From Sphingomonas psychrotolerans (lineage in GTDB: Bacteria; Pseudomonadota; Alphaproteobacteria; Sphingomonadales; Sphingomonadaceae), in NCBI RefSeq assembly GCF_002796605.1, contig NZ_CP024923.1, forward strand, positions 3,913,501 through 3,977,500: 64,000 nt of DNA, read 5' to 3'. How positions within the stretch are numbered: the first letter of the stretch is position 1; every line of letters starts with the position of its first letter. The notes beneath the pieces were generated by a model. That model was given only the letters and a program-made list of their open reading frames with translations. It made no database searches and had not been told where the DNA came from. A program made the translations under genes and the position numbers. This document shows, one piece after another, positions 16,951 to 28,033 of the stretch.

Positions 16951-18026
16951 CCGTCCTCGAACTTCCCTCGCCCCGCCTCGAGGAGTGGCGCTGGGCGGAT
17001 ATGGCTGCGCTGCGTGCCGCCGCCGATGCCGAGCCGCGCGACGCGGACGTCAGGCCTGCCGATCTCTTCCTCGATATCGAGGGTCCCCGTCTGTTGTTCG
17101 TCGACGGCGTGTTCGAGCCTGCGCATAGCCGCCCCGGACCGGTGAAGATCGCGCGTTTCGTGCCCGACACGGCGCATCCGCTCGGCAGCATGGCCGAGGG
17201 CGAGGGCTGGGTGCTCACGCTCGACGCGCAGGCGGCGGTAACCGGCGTCCAGATTGTCCATCTCGGTTCGGGCGGCGAGAGCCATGTGCCCGCGCGGATC
17301 GTGCTGGCCGAGGACGCGGTCGCCTCGGTGGTCGAGACCTATGCCGGCGCGGGCTGGGCCAATCGGACCAGCCGGATGACGCTTGCCCGCGGCGCTCGGC
17401 TGATGCGTTCGGTGCGGCTGCTCCAGGCCGAGGGTTTCGTCTCGATCCGCGACGAGGCCGAGGTCGGCGAAGCGGCGAGTCTGACTTCGATCTTCCTCGG
17501 CGCCGGCGGGATGGGCAGCCGGATCGACGGTGCCCTGACGCTCACCGGCAAGGGCGCGTTCGCCGAGATGGGCGGCGCCCTGCTCGCGGGCACCCAGCGC
17601 CAGGAAGCTGCGGTCACGGTGCGGCACGAGGCGATCGAAGGCACTTCGCGGCAATTGTGGCGCGCAGTGGCGGCGAACCGTTCGGTGGCGAGCCTTGCCG
17701 CCCGGGTCGAAGTCGCGCGCGGCGCGCAGCAGACCGATGGCGAGCAGTCGCTGCGCGGGCTGCTGCTCGATCGCGGGGCGACAGTGAATTTGAAGCCCGA
17801 GCTCGAGATTTTCGCCGACGATGTGAAGTGCGCGCACGGCGCGACGGTGGGCGAACTCGACAAGCGCGCGCTGTTCTATCTCGAAAGCCGCGGTATCCCC
17901 GAACCGCGCGCCAAGGCGCTGCTGACGCGCGCCTTCGTCGCCGACGCCTTGTCGCGGATCGGCGAGGACGCGGTGCGCGAGGCATTCGAGGCGGATGCGG
18001 ACAAGTGGCTGGAGACCGCGTTGTGA
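16947..18026 (+). CDS. sufD: Fe-S cluster assembly protein SufD
   Basis: The SufB paralogue and partner in the SufBC2D complex, 359 residues. The N-terminus has the typical LPSPRLEEWRWADM. The beta-helix core ends with the conserved LKPELEIFADDVKCAHGATVGELD segment, including the SufD cysteine and histidine (C-A-H-G-A-T), then ALFYLESRGIPEPRAKALLTRAF. It begins at GTG overlapping the sufC stop (GTGA) and its TGA overlaps the sufS GTG. Confidence 0.95.
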   Translation: MTVLELPSPRLEEWRWADMAALRAAADAEPRDADVRPADLFLDIEGPRLLFVDGVFEPAHSRPGPVKIARFVPDTAHPLGSMAEGEGWVLTLDAQAAVTGVQIVHLGSGGESHVPARIVLAEDAVASVVETYAGAGWANRTSRMTLARGARLMRSVRLLQAEGFVSIRDEAEVGEAASLTSIFLGAGGMGSRIDGALTLTGKGAFAEMGGALLAGTQRQEAAVTVRHEAIEGTSRQLWRAVAANRSVASLAARVEVARGAQQTDGEQSLRGLLLDRGATVNLKPELEIFADDVKCAHGATVGELDKRALFYLESRGIPEPRAKALLTRAFVADALSRIGEDAVREAFEADADKWLETAL

Positions 18027-19234
18027 GCGTCGTTGCCGACACCCGCCCGCTCGATCTGCTCGCCGATTTCCCGGCGATTCCGACCGGCTGGGCCTATCTC
18101 GACACCGCTGCGACGGCGCAAAAGCCCAGGCCGGTGCTCGACGCGATCGCCCGCGGCTATGGCGAAACCTACGCCACCGTGCATCGCGGGGTCTATCAGC
18201 GTTCGGCCGACATGACGCTGGCGTTCGAGGCGTCGCGCACCCGGGTGGCGACATTCATCGGCGGCAAGCCCGAGGAGATCATCTTCGTCCGCGGCGCGAC
18301 CGAGGGGATCAACCTCGTCGCACAATGCTGGGCGGGGACGCAGCTGAAGGCCGGTGACCGCATCCTGCTCTCGACGCTCGAGCATCATTCGAACATCGTG
18401 CCGTGGCAGATGGTCGCAGAACGCGTCGGCGCCGCGATCGACGTAATCCCGCTCACCGCCGATCATCGTATCGATCTCGACGCAATGGCGGCGATGATCA
18501 CGCCGGCGCACAAGCTCGTCGCGCTGGCGCATGTCTCGAACGTGCTCGGCTCGGTGCTCGACGCGAAGCGGGCGACCGAAATCGCGCATTCGGTGGGCGC
18601 GAAGATCCTGCTCGACGGCTGCCAGGCAGTGCCGCGGCTGCCGGTGGACGTCGCCGGGATCGGCTGCGACTTCTATGTCTTCTCGGGCCACAAGCTCTAC
18701 GGACCCACCGGGATCGGGGTGCTGTGGGGCCGTTACGACCTGCTCGACGCGATGCCGCCCTGGCAGGGCGGCGGCTCGATGATCGATCGGGTCACGTTCG
18801 AACGCACCACCTATGCGCCGCCGCCGGGCCGTTTCGAGGCGGGGACGCCGCACATCGTCGGTGTAGTCGGGCTGCACGCGGCGGTCGACTATGTCGCGGG
18901 CATCGGACTGGAGCGTATCTATGCGCACGAGACGGCCCTGGTGCGCGCGGCGCGTGACGCGCTGACGCAGGTCAACAGCGTCCGCCTGTTCGGCCCCGAC
19001 GACAGCGCCGGGATCGTCAGCTTCGCAGTCGAGGGGGTGCATCCGCACGACGTCGCCACCATCTTGGACGAAGGCAATGTCGCGATCCGCGCGGGGCATC
19101 ATTGCGCGCAGCCGCTGATGGATGCGCTGGGCGTCTCGGCGACCGCGCGGGCGAGCTTCGGGGTTTACAATGGAGCGGCCGACATCGCCGCTTTGGTCAA
19201 GGGTATCGAACGAGTGACGAGGATCTTCGGGTGA
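18023..19234 (+). CDS. sufS: Cysteine desulfurase SufS (group II)
   Basis: A PLP enzyme of 403 residues that takes sulfur from cysteine for cluster assembly. The Schiff-base lysine is Lys224 in SGHKLYGPTG. The persulfide-forming Cys361 lies in the group II motif RAGHHCAQPLM, which marks SufS rather than IscS. EHHSNIVPWQ (about 120-129) is also diagnostic. Start: GTG at 18023, giving the usual N-terminus; the frame continues further upstream inside sufD but has no support. No sufE gene follows, so sulfur transfer may rely on another partner outside the window. Confidence 0.96.
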   Translation: MSVVADTRPLDLLADFPAIPTGWAYLDTAATAQKPRPVLDAIARGYGETYATVHRGVYQRSADMTLAFEASRTRVATFIGGKPEEIIFVRGATEGINLVAQCWAGTQLKAGDRILLSTLEHHSNIVPWQMVAERVGAAIDVIPLTADHRIDLDAMAAMITPAHKLVALAHVSNVLGSVLDAKRATEIAHSVGAKILLDGCQAVPRLPVDVAGIGCDFYVFSGHKLYGPTGIGVLWGRYDLLDAMPPWQGGGSMIDRVTFERTTYAPPPGRFEAGTPHIVGVVGLHAAVDYVAGIGLERIYAHETALVRAARDALTQVNSVRLFGPDDSAGIVSFAVEGVHPHDVATILDEGNVAIRAGHHCAQPLMDALGVSATARASFGVYNGAADIAALVKGIERVTRIFG

Positions 19235-19695
19235 ACGAGGAACGCAAGATCGCAGTGGAAGAGGTCGACGCCGTCGAGACGCCGCCCAAGGCGCGGGTCG
19301 AGGAGGTCCATGAGACGTTCGAGCGCAAGCGCGACTATCTCGCCGGCTTCCTGTCGCAAAAGCCCGAGCCGCATCCGGCGGGTGAGCCCGGCGGCGACCT
19401 CTATGAGTCGGTGATCACCGCGCTCAAGGAAATCTACGATCCCGAAATCCCGGTGAACATCTACGATCTCGGGCTGATCTACGGCGTCGACATTACCGCC
19501 GACGGCCATGCCTCGGTGCAGATGACGCTGACCACGCCGCATTGCCCGGTAGCCGAATCGATGCCCGGCGAAGTCGAATTGCGCGTCGGATCGGTGCCCG
19601 GGATCGGCCATGCCGAAGTCAATCTGGTCTGGGATCCGCCCTGGGACCCGCAGAAGATGACCGACGACGCCAAGCTCGAACTGGGGATGCTGTGA
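19231..19695 (+). CDS. sufT: SUF-system Fe-S assembly protein SufT (MIP18/DUF59 family)
   Basis: 154 residues. The N-terminal 55 residues are charged and probably flexible. The MIP18 domain follows (about 60-150): ESVITALKEIYDPEIPVNIYDLGLIY, TLTTPHCPVAESMPGEV with the family cysteine, and VNLVWDPPWDPQKMTDDAKLELGML. It helps mature Fe-S proteins. It starts at GTG in an overlap with sufS (GTGA) and ends one base into the sufA start. Confidence 0.93.
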   Translation: MNEERKIAVEEVDAVETPPKARVEEVHETFERKRDYLAGFLSQKPEPHPAGEPGGDLYESVITALKEIYDPEIPVNIYDLGLIYGVDITADGHASVQMTLTTPHCPVAESMPGEVELRVGSVPGIGHAEVNLVWDPPWDPQKMTDDAKLELGML

Positions 19696-20045
19696 TGGCC
19701 ACGCTCCGCACGCGCCCCGCCGCGCTCAACCTCACCGAACGTGCGCATGCCCGCATCGCCGAACTGATGGCCAAGGCCCCGGAGGGTACCGTCGGAGTCA
19801 AGCTCTCCACGCCGCGGCGGGGCTGTTCGGGGCTGGCTTATTCGGTCGACTATGTCAGCGAGGCCAAGCCGTTCGACGAGAAGATCGAGACCCCCGGCGG
19901 CACCTTTTTCGTCGATGGCGCCTCGGTGCTCTATCTGGTCGGATCGACGATGGACTGGGTCGAGGACGATTTCACTGCAGGCTTCGTCTTCGAGAATCCG
20001 AATGCCAAGGGCAGCTGCGGCTGCGGCGAGAGCTTCACCGTCTAG
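19695..20045 (+). CDS. sufA: A-type Fe-S carrier protein SufA
   Basis: 116 residues of the HesB/IscA/SufA family, which accept clusters from the scaffold and pass them on. The three ligand cysteines are Cys44 (RRGCSGLAY), Cys108 and Cys110 (GSCGCGESF). Start: ATG at 19695, sharing a base with the sufT stop; the frame is open upstream inside sufT. It is the last gene of the operon. Its TAG overlaps the stop of the convergent glycosyltransferase by three bases, leaving no room for a terminator. Confidence 0.95.
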   Translation: MATLRTRPAALNLTERAHARIAELMAKAPEGTVGVKLSTPRRGCSGLAYSVDYVSEAKPFDEKIETPGGTFFVDGASVLYLVGSTMDWVEDDFTAGFVFENPNAKGSCGCGESFTV

Positions 20046-21112
20046 GCGGCCAGCCGCCCGCGCATCCCGGCGGCCATCTCCGTATAGGATTGCGCCTCGT
20101 CTTCGATGCCGAGAGTCTCGTAGAACATTGCGAGGTTCTGCGCGGCGAGATGGCTGCCGCAGCCCTCGACCGACCCGTCGAGGTCGGGGCGCTCGCCGAT
20201 TTCGAGACAGCGCTTCCACGCCCCTTCGACGATCGGCAGCAATTCGCCCATCGCGATCGCCGGGTTGCGGCTGGCATATTCGAGATAGAGGTCGGCGACT
20301 GCGAAGTAGAAATCGGGCGAGCGCTGCCAATGGGCGTGCTCGGCGTCGGCGAATGCCAGCGCCTCATCGAACCGTTCGGCGCGCTTGAGCGCCTGCAGCG
20401 CGGCGACGACCACGCCGTGGCGCCATGCCGCGTCGGGCGCGCTGGTGCGATGCGCAGAGAGCAGCGCATCGGCCGCCGCATCGGCGTTGCCGCGCACGAG
20501 ATGCTCGCGGCCGAGCTGGAACCAAAAATAGGAATCATCGGGATTGGCGTCCAGCTCGGCGCGCAGCAGCGCTTCGTTGCGCCCGGCCTTGCGCGCGAGC
20601 TGCGCGTCTTCGAACCCGTCGTGGCGCAGCGCGAGCGGCAGCACTGTCATTGGCAAAGGCAAAGGCGAGACCGGCTGCTCGTGGATTCGCCCTTCATAGC
20701 GAACTCCGCGCGGCAGGATCCGCGGGATGAATTTGCGCGCCGCCGGCTGGTCCGGCCCGGCCTGATTGACGATCCTGACACCGCCGATGAAGCGCGCCGG
20801 AGCGGGGGCAGGGGGCAGTGTCTGGCTGCCGAGTGCGGCCACGTCGCCTTCGAGCCACTCGTCGGCGTCGAGGATCAAATTCCAGTCGGCGTCCGAGAAA
20901 GCCAGTGCGGCATTGCGCGCCGCGGAAAAATCGTCGCACCACGTAAAGTGATGGACCGTCGCGCCGCACCGCTCGGCGATCGCCACCGTGTCGTCGGTCG
21001 ATCCAGTGTCGAGCACGATCATCACGTCGACATGCTGCCGCACGCTATCGATGCAGCGCGCGATGCAGCGCGCCTCGTTCCGCACGATCATGACGAGCGC
21101 CAATCGGGGCAT
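20042..21112 (-). CDS. Family 2 glycosyltransferase with TPR-like C-terminus
   Basis: 356 residues. The GT-A fold starts MPRLALVMIVRNEA, with the nucleotide-sugar motif VLDTGSTDDTVAIAERCGA and the metal-binding LILDADEW (DxD). The C-terminal 170 residues are helical repeats of the TPR type (ANPDDSYFWFQLGREHLVRG, AIAMGELLPIVEGAWKRC). This SunS/Wzx-adjacent-type layout is widespread; donor and acceptor are unknown. I start at the ATG at 21110-21112, with AAGGA ahead, not the GTG six codons earlier. It is convergent with sufA. Confidence 0.85.
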   Translation of the reverse strand: MPRLALVMIVRNEARCIARCIDSVRQHVDVMIVLDTGSTDDTVAIAERCGATVHHFTWCDDFSAARNAALAFSDADWNLILDADEWLEGDVAALGSQTLPPAPAPARFIGGVRIVNQAGPDQPAARKFIPRILPRGVRYEGRIHEQPVSPLPLPMTVLPLALRHDGFEDAQLARKAGRNEALLRAELDANPDDSYFWFQLGREHLVRGNADAAADALLSAHRTSAPDAAWRHGVVVAALQALKRAERFDEALAFADAEHAHWQRSPDFYFAVADLYLEYASRNPAIAMGELLPIVEGAWKRCLEIGERPDLDGSVEGCGSHLAAQNLAMFYETLGIEDEAQSYTEMAAGMRGRLAA

Positions 21113-21237
21113 GGTTGGACAATCCTTCACAGACGCGGCGGGGCCGGTATCATTATAGCAGGTTCGTCAGCCGGGCTGTTCCGTCCCGCACGATAGGCTA
21201 CACGCTCGCACCTGCACTCGCCGGAGTTTCGAAGCCC

Positions 21238-22299
21238 ATGTCCTATCCCCAGCCCTGGACCGCCGACCCCATGCGCTACGACGGCCGCATGCCCTATCGC
21301 CGCTGCGGGCGCAGCGGCCTTGATCTGCCCGCGATCAGCCTCGGCCTCTGGCAGAATTTCGGCGGCGCGGACGTGTTCGAGACCGGCCGCGCGATGCTGC
21401 GCCGCGCCTTCGACCGCGGCGTCACTCATTTCGATCTCGCGAACAATTACGGCCCGCCTTACGGCTCCGCCGAGGAGAATTTCGGCCGTGTCATGGCGAG
21501 CGATTTCGCCAGCCACCGCGACGAACTGGTGATCTCAACCAAAGCCGGCTGGGATATGTGGCCGGGGCCGTACGGCGATGTCGGCGGATCGCGCAAATAT
21601 CTGATCGCCTCGTGCGATCAGAGCCTGAAGCGGATGGGGCTCGATTATGTCGACATCTTCTATTCGCACCGGGTTGACCCGAAGACCCCGCTCGAGGAAA
21701 CGATGGGCGCGCTCGCCCATATCCACCGGCAGGGCAAGGCGCTCTATATCGGCATCTCCAGCTACTCGCCCGAGCTGACCCGCCAGGCCGCGGCGATCCT
21801 CGCCGAATACAGGGTGCCTCTGCTCATCCACCAGCCGAGCTATTCGATGCTCAATCGCTGGGTGGAAGAGAGCCTGCTCGCCGCGCTCGGCGATCTCGGC
21901 ACTGGCTGCATCGCCTTCTCGCCGCTCGCGCAGGGGATGCTCTCGTCCAAATATCTGAACGGGGTTCCCGCCGACGCACGCGCCGCCAAGGGCGGTTCGC
22001 TCGGCCACGGTCTGCTGTCGCAGGAGAATATCACGCGCATCCGGGCGCTCAACGCCATCGCCGAACGCCGCGGTCAGACGCTCGCGCAGATGGCGATCGC
22101 GTGGGTGTTGCGCGATCCGCGGGTGACTTCGGCGTTGATCGGCGCGCGCACGGTGGAGCAGCTCGATAACTCGCTCGATGCGGTAAAAAGTCTCAATTTC
22201 AGTCCTGAGGAGCTTGCGGAGATCGACACCCATGCAACCGAAGGCGCCGTCGATCTTTGGAAGGTATCATCCACGCTAGAGGAACTGCCCCAAAGATGA
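21238..22299 (+). CDS. Aldo/keto reductase, L-glyceraldehyde 3-phosphate reductase (YghZ/Gpr) type
   Basis: 353 residues, NADPH-dependent TIM barrel. The catalytic tetrad region is visible: Asp in GVTHFDLANNYGPPYGSAEE (with Tyr), Lys in ELVISTKAGWDMWPGPYG, and His in VDIFYSHRVDP. The C-terminal cofactor site is SALIGARTVEQLDNSLDA. The GWDMWPGPYGDVGGSRKYL stretch is characteristic of YghZ-like enzymes, which detoxify L-glyceraldehyde 3-phosphate or methylglyoxal-type aldehydes. The start at 21238 matches homologues; the frame is open upstream. Its stop overlaps the next ATG. Confidence 0.9.
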   Translation: MSYPQPWTADPMRYDGRMPYRRCGRSGLDLPAISLGLWQNFGGADVFETGRAMLRRAFDRGVTHFDLANNYGPPYGSAEENFGRVMASDFASHRDELVISTKAGWDMWPGPYGDVGGSRKYLIASCDQSLKRMGLDYVDIFYSHRVDPKTPLEETMGALAHIHRQGKALYIGISSYSPELTRQAAAILAEYRVPLLIHQPSYSMLNRWVEESLLAALGDLGTGCIAFSPLAQGMLSSKYLNGVPADARAAKGGSLGHGLLSQENITRIRALNAIAERRGQTLAQMAIAWVLRDPRVTSALIGARTVEQLDNSLDAVKSLNFSPEELAEIDTHATEGAVDLWKVSSTLEELPQR

Positions 22300-22763
22300 G
22301 TGTCGCCTTCCGCCGCGATAGCGACGAGGAACATAAGGAACCGAAGTTCGAGATTCCGCTGCCCGCCGGCCCCAATCTGGTGACTGCGCGCGGGCTCGCG
22401 TTGATCGAGGCCAAGGTTGTCGAGCTCGAGGCGGCGATCGCTGCCGAGACCGCGGAGGAGCCGCGCGAAGTGCTCCGGCGCGAGCGGCGTTACTGGAACA
22501 CGCGGCGGAGCACTGCCGAGATCGCGCCACCGCCTGAGGAGGGCGTCGTGGGGATCGGCTCGCGCGTGCGTATCCGGCTGGCGGGCAAGGCGCGCGTGAT
22601 CGACGTGGTCGGCAATGACGAAGCCGATCCGCACGCCGACCGGCTGGCCTTCTCGGCCCCACTGGCCAACGCTTTGCTCGGCGCGGAGGCCGGCGAGCGC
22701 GTCGATTTCAACGGCCGGCCCGAAGCGATCGAGATTCTGGAAGTCGTCGCGATTCCCGACTGA
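22296..22763 (+). CDS. GreA/GreB-like transcription elongation factor domain protein
   Basis: 155 residues. An N-terminal helical segment (LIEAKVVELEAAIAAETAEEPREVLRRERRYW, about 40-70) could form the coiled coil. A C-terminal GreA/GreB FKBP-like domain follows (about 95-155: VVGIGSRVRIRLAGKARVIDVVGNDEADPHADRLAFSAPLANALLGAEAGERVDF). It may act in the RNA polymerase secondary channel, but the short helical arm makes cleavage stimulation uncertain. The start in ATGA overlap with the aldo/keto reductase is chosen over an upstream ATG at 22257. It ends before a strong terminator. Confidence 0.85.
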   Translation: MSVAFRRDSDEEHKEPKFEIPLPAGPNLVTARGLALIEAKVVELEAAIAAETAEEPREVLRRERRYWNTRRSTAEIAPPPEEGVVGIGSRVRIRLAGKARVIDVVGNDEADPHADRLAFSAPLANALLGAEAGERVDFNGRPEAIEILEVVAIPD

Positions 22764-22800
22764 TCCCGGCAGCGGCGCGACGCCGCGGCCGGCACAAACG

Positions 22801-22834
22801 AAAACCGCCGCTCCATCGCTGGAGCGGCGGTTTT
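22801..22834. terminator. Bidirectional Rho-independent terminator
   Basis: Perfect 15-base stem AAAACCGCCGCTCCA/TGGAGCGGCGGTTTT with a TCGC loop. It lies between the convergent greB-like and TonB-receptor genes, with T-rich sequence on both outgoing strands (TTTTGTTGTT on plus, TTTTCGTTTG on minus). Confidence 0.95.
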
Positions 22835-22856
22835 GTTGTTCCCGGTCGGGAGGGGC

Positions 22857-25658
22857 TTAGAAGCCCACCACCAGCGAACCCATGAAGGTGCGCGGATAGC
22901 CGATCTGCGAGTTCGGTGCGTTGCCGTATGCAGTGACCGCGCCGTTCGTTGGGTTGAAGGTCGGGCCCTGGTTCAGCGCGCCGTTGCCGCTGTTGAGCGA
23001 GCTCACCCACAGTTTGTCGAACGCGTTGAGCACGTTCAGCTGGAAGTAGGTCTTGTCGTTGAGACCGGCCCAGCCGAGCGGGAGGCGCGCGTTGAAGTCG
23101 ACGAGCGTATAGGCCGGAACCTTGTTGCCGAAGACCTGGATGGTACGCGTTTGCGCAACGCCGGTTGGGCTGTTCGCCGCAGTGAAGGCGACGATCTGCT
23201 GCACCGACTCGTTGGTGTCGTAGACGTAGCGCGGGCCGGTACGCTTCACGTTGAAGCCGAAGTCCACAAAGCCCAGATTTGCCTGCGCACCGCCGCCGAA
23301 GGTGTAGATCGGGGCGTTCGATTCGCGCTTGCCCTTGGTCTGAGCGTAGATCGGCGCGCCTGCCCCGGTGCGGCCGGCGACGACGTTGTCCTGGATCTCC
23401 GATTCGAGGTACGAACCAAAGGCATAGACGCTCAGCTCGTTGATCGGGCGATAGGCGATCGTGCCGTCGAAACCGAAGCGCTTCACCTTGCCGAGGTTGC
23501 GATACACCGTCTTGTCCAGATCGGCGTCGTAGGACGAAGCGAGCCGGTTGTTATAGTTGGTGTACCAGGCCGCGACCTGCGCCTGGATCTTCGACGAGCG
23601 ATAGCGCACGCCGGTTTCCAGATTGTCCGTGGTTTCGGGCTTCGGGTTCGCCTGATCGGCGGTCACCGGATAGAAGAACGAGTTGTACAGATTATCCGTA
23701 CCCGGGACCTGGATGCTCTGCGAGAAGTTGCCGTAAAGCGAGAGCTTGTCGGTGATGTCGGCGACGTACCCGATGTTCGGCAGGGCGCGCTTGTAATCGA
23801 CGATGCGCTGCTGCGGTCCCTGGGTAGGGAAGGTGCAGTTGGTGGCCGGTACCGGGTTGGCCGGGCAGGTCGCACCCTCGACGCCTGCGGCGTAGGGCAC
23901 GGTCTGCGTCGGGTTCGCCGCAAGCCACGCGGCCTGCGCCGCGGTGTCCGGGCCGAAGCACTCGATGAAGCCTGCAGCACTCGACGTGGCGCAATAGTTG
24001 TTCAGGTTCCGGCGCATGAATTTGACGCTGATGCCCGCGTCGACGCGGACGGTGCCGTCGAAGAACTCGCCATTATATTGCGCAGCGAACTGATGCAGGA
24101 TGGCGAAGGACAGCCGGTCGCGCTTCTGGAGAGCGTTGCCGTTCACGTCGAGGACCGGATCGTTGACCGGGAAGACGTCATAGGGCTTGCCGTTATACTG
24201 CAGGAACCCGGTCTCGCCGGTCTGGCGATGGCGTGCGCGATCATAGGTGTAGGCGACACGCACGGTCTGGCCGGGCGACAGCGTGTAACGCAGCGACGAG
24301 ATCACACCGATACGATGGGTCTGGGTCTGGCTCGGCGTAAGCAGACGGACGGTGTCGAGCAGATCGCCGTCGCCGTTCAGGTCACGGCCGAAATAGGGCG
24401 TGCCGCCGATATAGCCGACCTGGCAGCTCACCGTCGCACCGTTGGGCGTGGTGTTGCAGTTCGAATTGGCCGGATTGGTTGCCGAGGACGGCAGCGCCGG
24501 GTTCTGCAGCGCCGGATTGACGTCGCGGCGGGCTTCCTGGCCGACCGTGGTGCCGCCGCCGTTGGCCTTGGTGTACTGGTAGTAGGGATCGGCCGCGAAG
24601 ACGAGGCCTTCGGCGAGCGTGAAGCGCGAATTGATGCGGACATTGCCGGTGTTCGACGGGTTGAAACGTTCGTCGAATACCGAGCCGCAGCTATTGGCCG
24701 CATCGAGAATGCCGGCGCGGGCGGTATTGTTGATCTGGCAGAGCGGCACCGAATATTCGCGCTCGTCGTTGGTGATCGGGAAACGATCGCCGGTGTTCGG
24801 GCCGACGACGCGCGGCGCGGTAACGGCGCCGGTCGAGGTATTGTACTGAACCACGTCCGTGCGCAGCGGCACCGAACCCTGGAAGTTGTTGCGGTTCTCG
24901 TTCCAGTGACCGGAGATTGCGACGAAGTCGCCATTGTCGCCCAGCGGCTGGTAGAGCTTGGCGTTATACTGCTGCTTCTCGACCTGAGCGCGGTCGTTGA
25001 ACGGCGAGTGGTTGCGCGCCGTGCTCGCCGAGAGCCAGGCGCGGGTGCCGAACGAGGTGAAGGTGCCGGTATCGACCATGCCGAAGACACGGAAGAAGTC
25101 GAAGTCGCCCACCGAACCGATCAGCCTGACGCCGAAATCCTCGCCCGGATTGCGGGTGCGGTAGTTCACCGTCGAGCCGGTGGCGCCGGCGGTTGGGCTG
25201 TCCACGTCGGTGGTGCCCATGTTGACGTTGACCTGCTCGATCAGCTCGGGATCCAGCTGCTGGTTGCCGTAGATGGCGTAGTTGCCCGAATCATTGAGCG
25301 GAATGCCGTCGAAGGTCTGGCTGATGCGGCTGCCTTCGAAGCCGCGGATGTTGAGCGAACCGCCCGACGAACCGAACGGATCGTTGTTGGTATAGCTGAC
25401 GCCCGGAAGCTGGTTGATCAGGTCGTTGACCGACTGGCCGGGGGCCTGGCGCTGGATGAATTCCTGGTTGAGCACGCCGCGGGTTTTCGTGGTGTCGGGA
25501 ACCACGATGCCGTTCACGCCGTTCTGCGTGCGCGTACCGGTGACAACGATCTCTTCGCTGCCCTCTTCGAAGTCGATCGTGCCGGTCGACTGCGCGAGCG
25601 CGCTCGCGGGAATCATCAGCGCGGCAAAAGCCACGCCGGCAAAAAGCTTTGTGCGCAT
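22857..25658 (-). CDS. TonB-dependent outer-membrane receptor
   Basis: 933 residues. Signal peptide to about residue 22 (LMIPASALAQS), then a TonB-box-like EEIVVTGTR at about 35-43. The plug domain (about 55-175) includes NDLINQLPGVSYTNNDPFGSSG and LNIRGFEGSRISQTFDGIPLND. A 22-strand beta-barrel ends in aromatic phenylalanine (GSLVVGF). Plug-barrel layout and length are typical. Sphingomonads carry many such receptors for siderophores, oligosaccharides or vitamins; no neighbouring gene reveals the substrate. I start at the ATG at 25656-25658, with AAGGGA ahead and the signal peptide immediately after. Confidence 0.95.
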   Translation of the reverse strand: MRTKLFAGVAFAALMIPASALAQSTGTIDFEEGSEEIVVTGTRTQNGVNGIVVPDTTKTRGVLNQEFIQRQAPGQSVNDLINQLPGVSYTNNDPFGSSGGSLNIRGFEGSRISQTFDGIPLNDSGNYAIYGNQQLDPELIEQVNVNMGTTDVDSPTAGATGSTVNYRTRNPGEDFGVRLIGSVGDFDFFRVFGMVDTGTFTSFGTRAWLSASTARNHSPFNDRAQVEKQQYNAKLYQPLGDNGDFVAISGHWNENRNNFQGSVPLRTDVVQYNTSTGAVTAPRVVGPNTGDRFPITNDEREYSVPLCQINNTARAGILDAANSCGSVFDERFNPSNTGNVRINSRFTLAEGLVFAADPYYQYTKANGGGTTVGQEARRDVNPALQNPALPSSATNPANSNCNTTPNGATVSCQVGYIGGTPYFGRDLNGDGDLLDTVRLLTPSQTQTHRIGVISSLRYTLSPGQTVRVAYTYDRARHRQTGETGFLQYNGKPYDVFPVNDPVLDVNGNALQKRDRLSFAILHQFAAQYNGEFFDGTVRVDAGISVKFMRRNLNNYCATSSAAGFIECFGPDTAAQAAWLAANPTQTVPYAAGVEGATCPANPVPATNCTFPTQGPQQRIVDYKRALPNIGYVADITDKLSLYGNFSQSIQVPGTDNLYNSFFYPVTADQANPKPETTDNLETGVRYRSSKIQAQVAAWYTNYNNRLASSYDADLDKTVYRNLGKVKRFGFDGTIAYRPINELSVYAFGSYLESEIQDNVVAGRTGAGAPIYAQTKGKRESNAPIYTFGGGAQANLGFVDFGFNVKRTGPRYVYDTNESVQQIVAFTAANSPTGVAQTRTIQVFGNKVPAYTLVDFNARLPLGWAGLNDKTYFQLNVLNAFDKLWVSSLNSGNGALNQGPTFNPTNGAVTAYGNAPNSQIGYPRTFMGSLVVGF

Positions 25659-25827
25659 TTTAGAAAAGTCCCTTTCGGTGTGCCCAAGGTGCACGAATAC
25701 ACGCGCGGTGTCGTTCACCGTCGCGGCTGCCCTTGGAATTCATTTATGTCGACTCGATGACAGTCAACCGGGACGGCCTGTGCAAGCTGTTGGTAACAGT
25801 TGATTCATCTGTTGCGTTGCAAAAAAG

Positions 25828-27993
<2,166 letters not shown>

Positions 27994-28033
27994 TCAAGCT
28001 TGATTGCAACGGTGCCCCCCGCAAGAAGGGCGA

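Noticed and set aside
22833..25760. 975-codon plus-strand open frame over the TonB receptor
   Set aside because: Antisense shadow of a GC-rich gene. The minus-strand frame has a signal peptide, TonB box and plug domain; this frame has no domain and an Arg/Val/Gly-biased composition.
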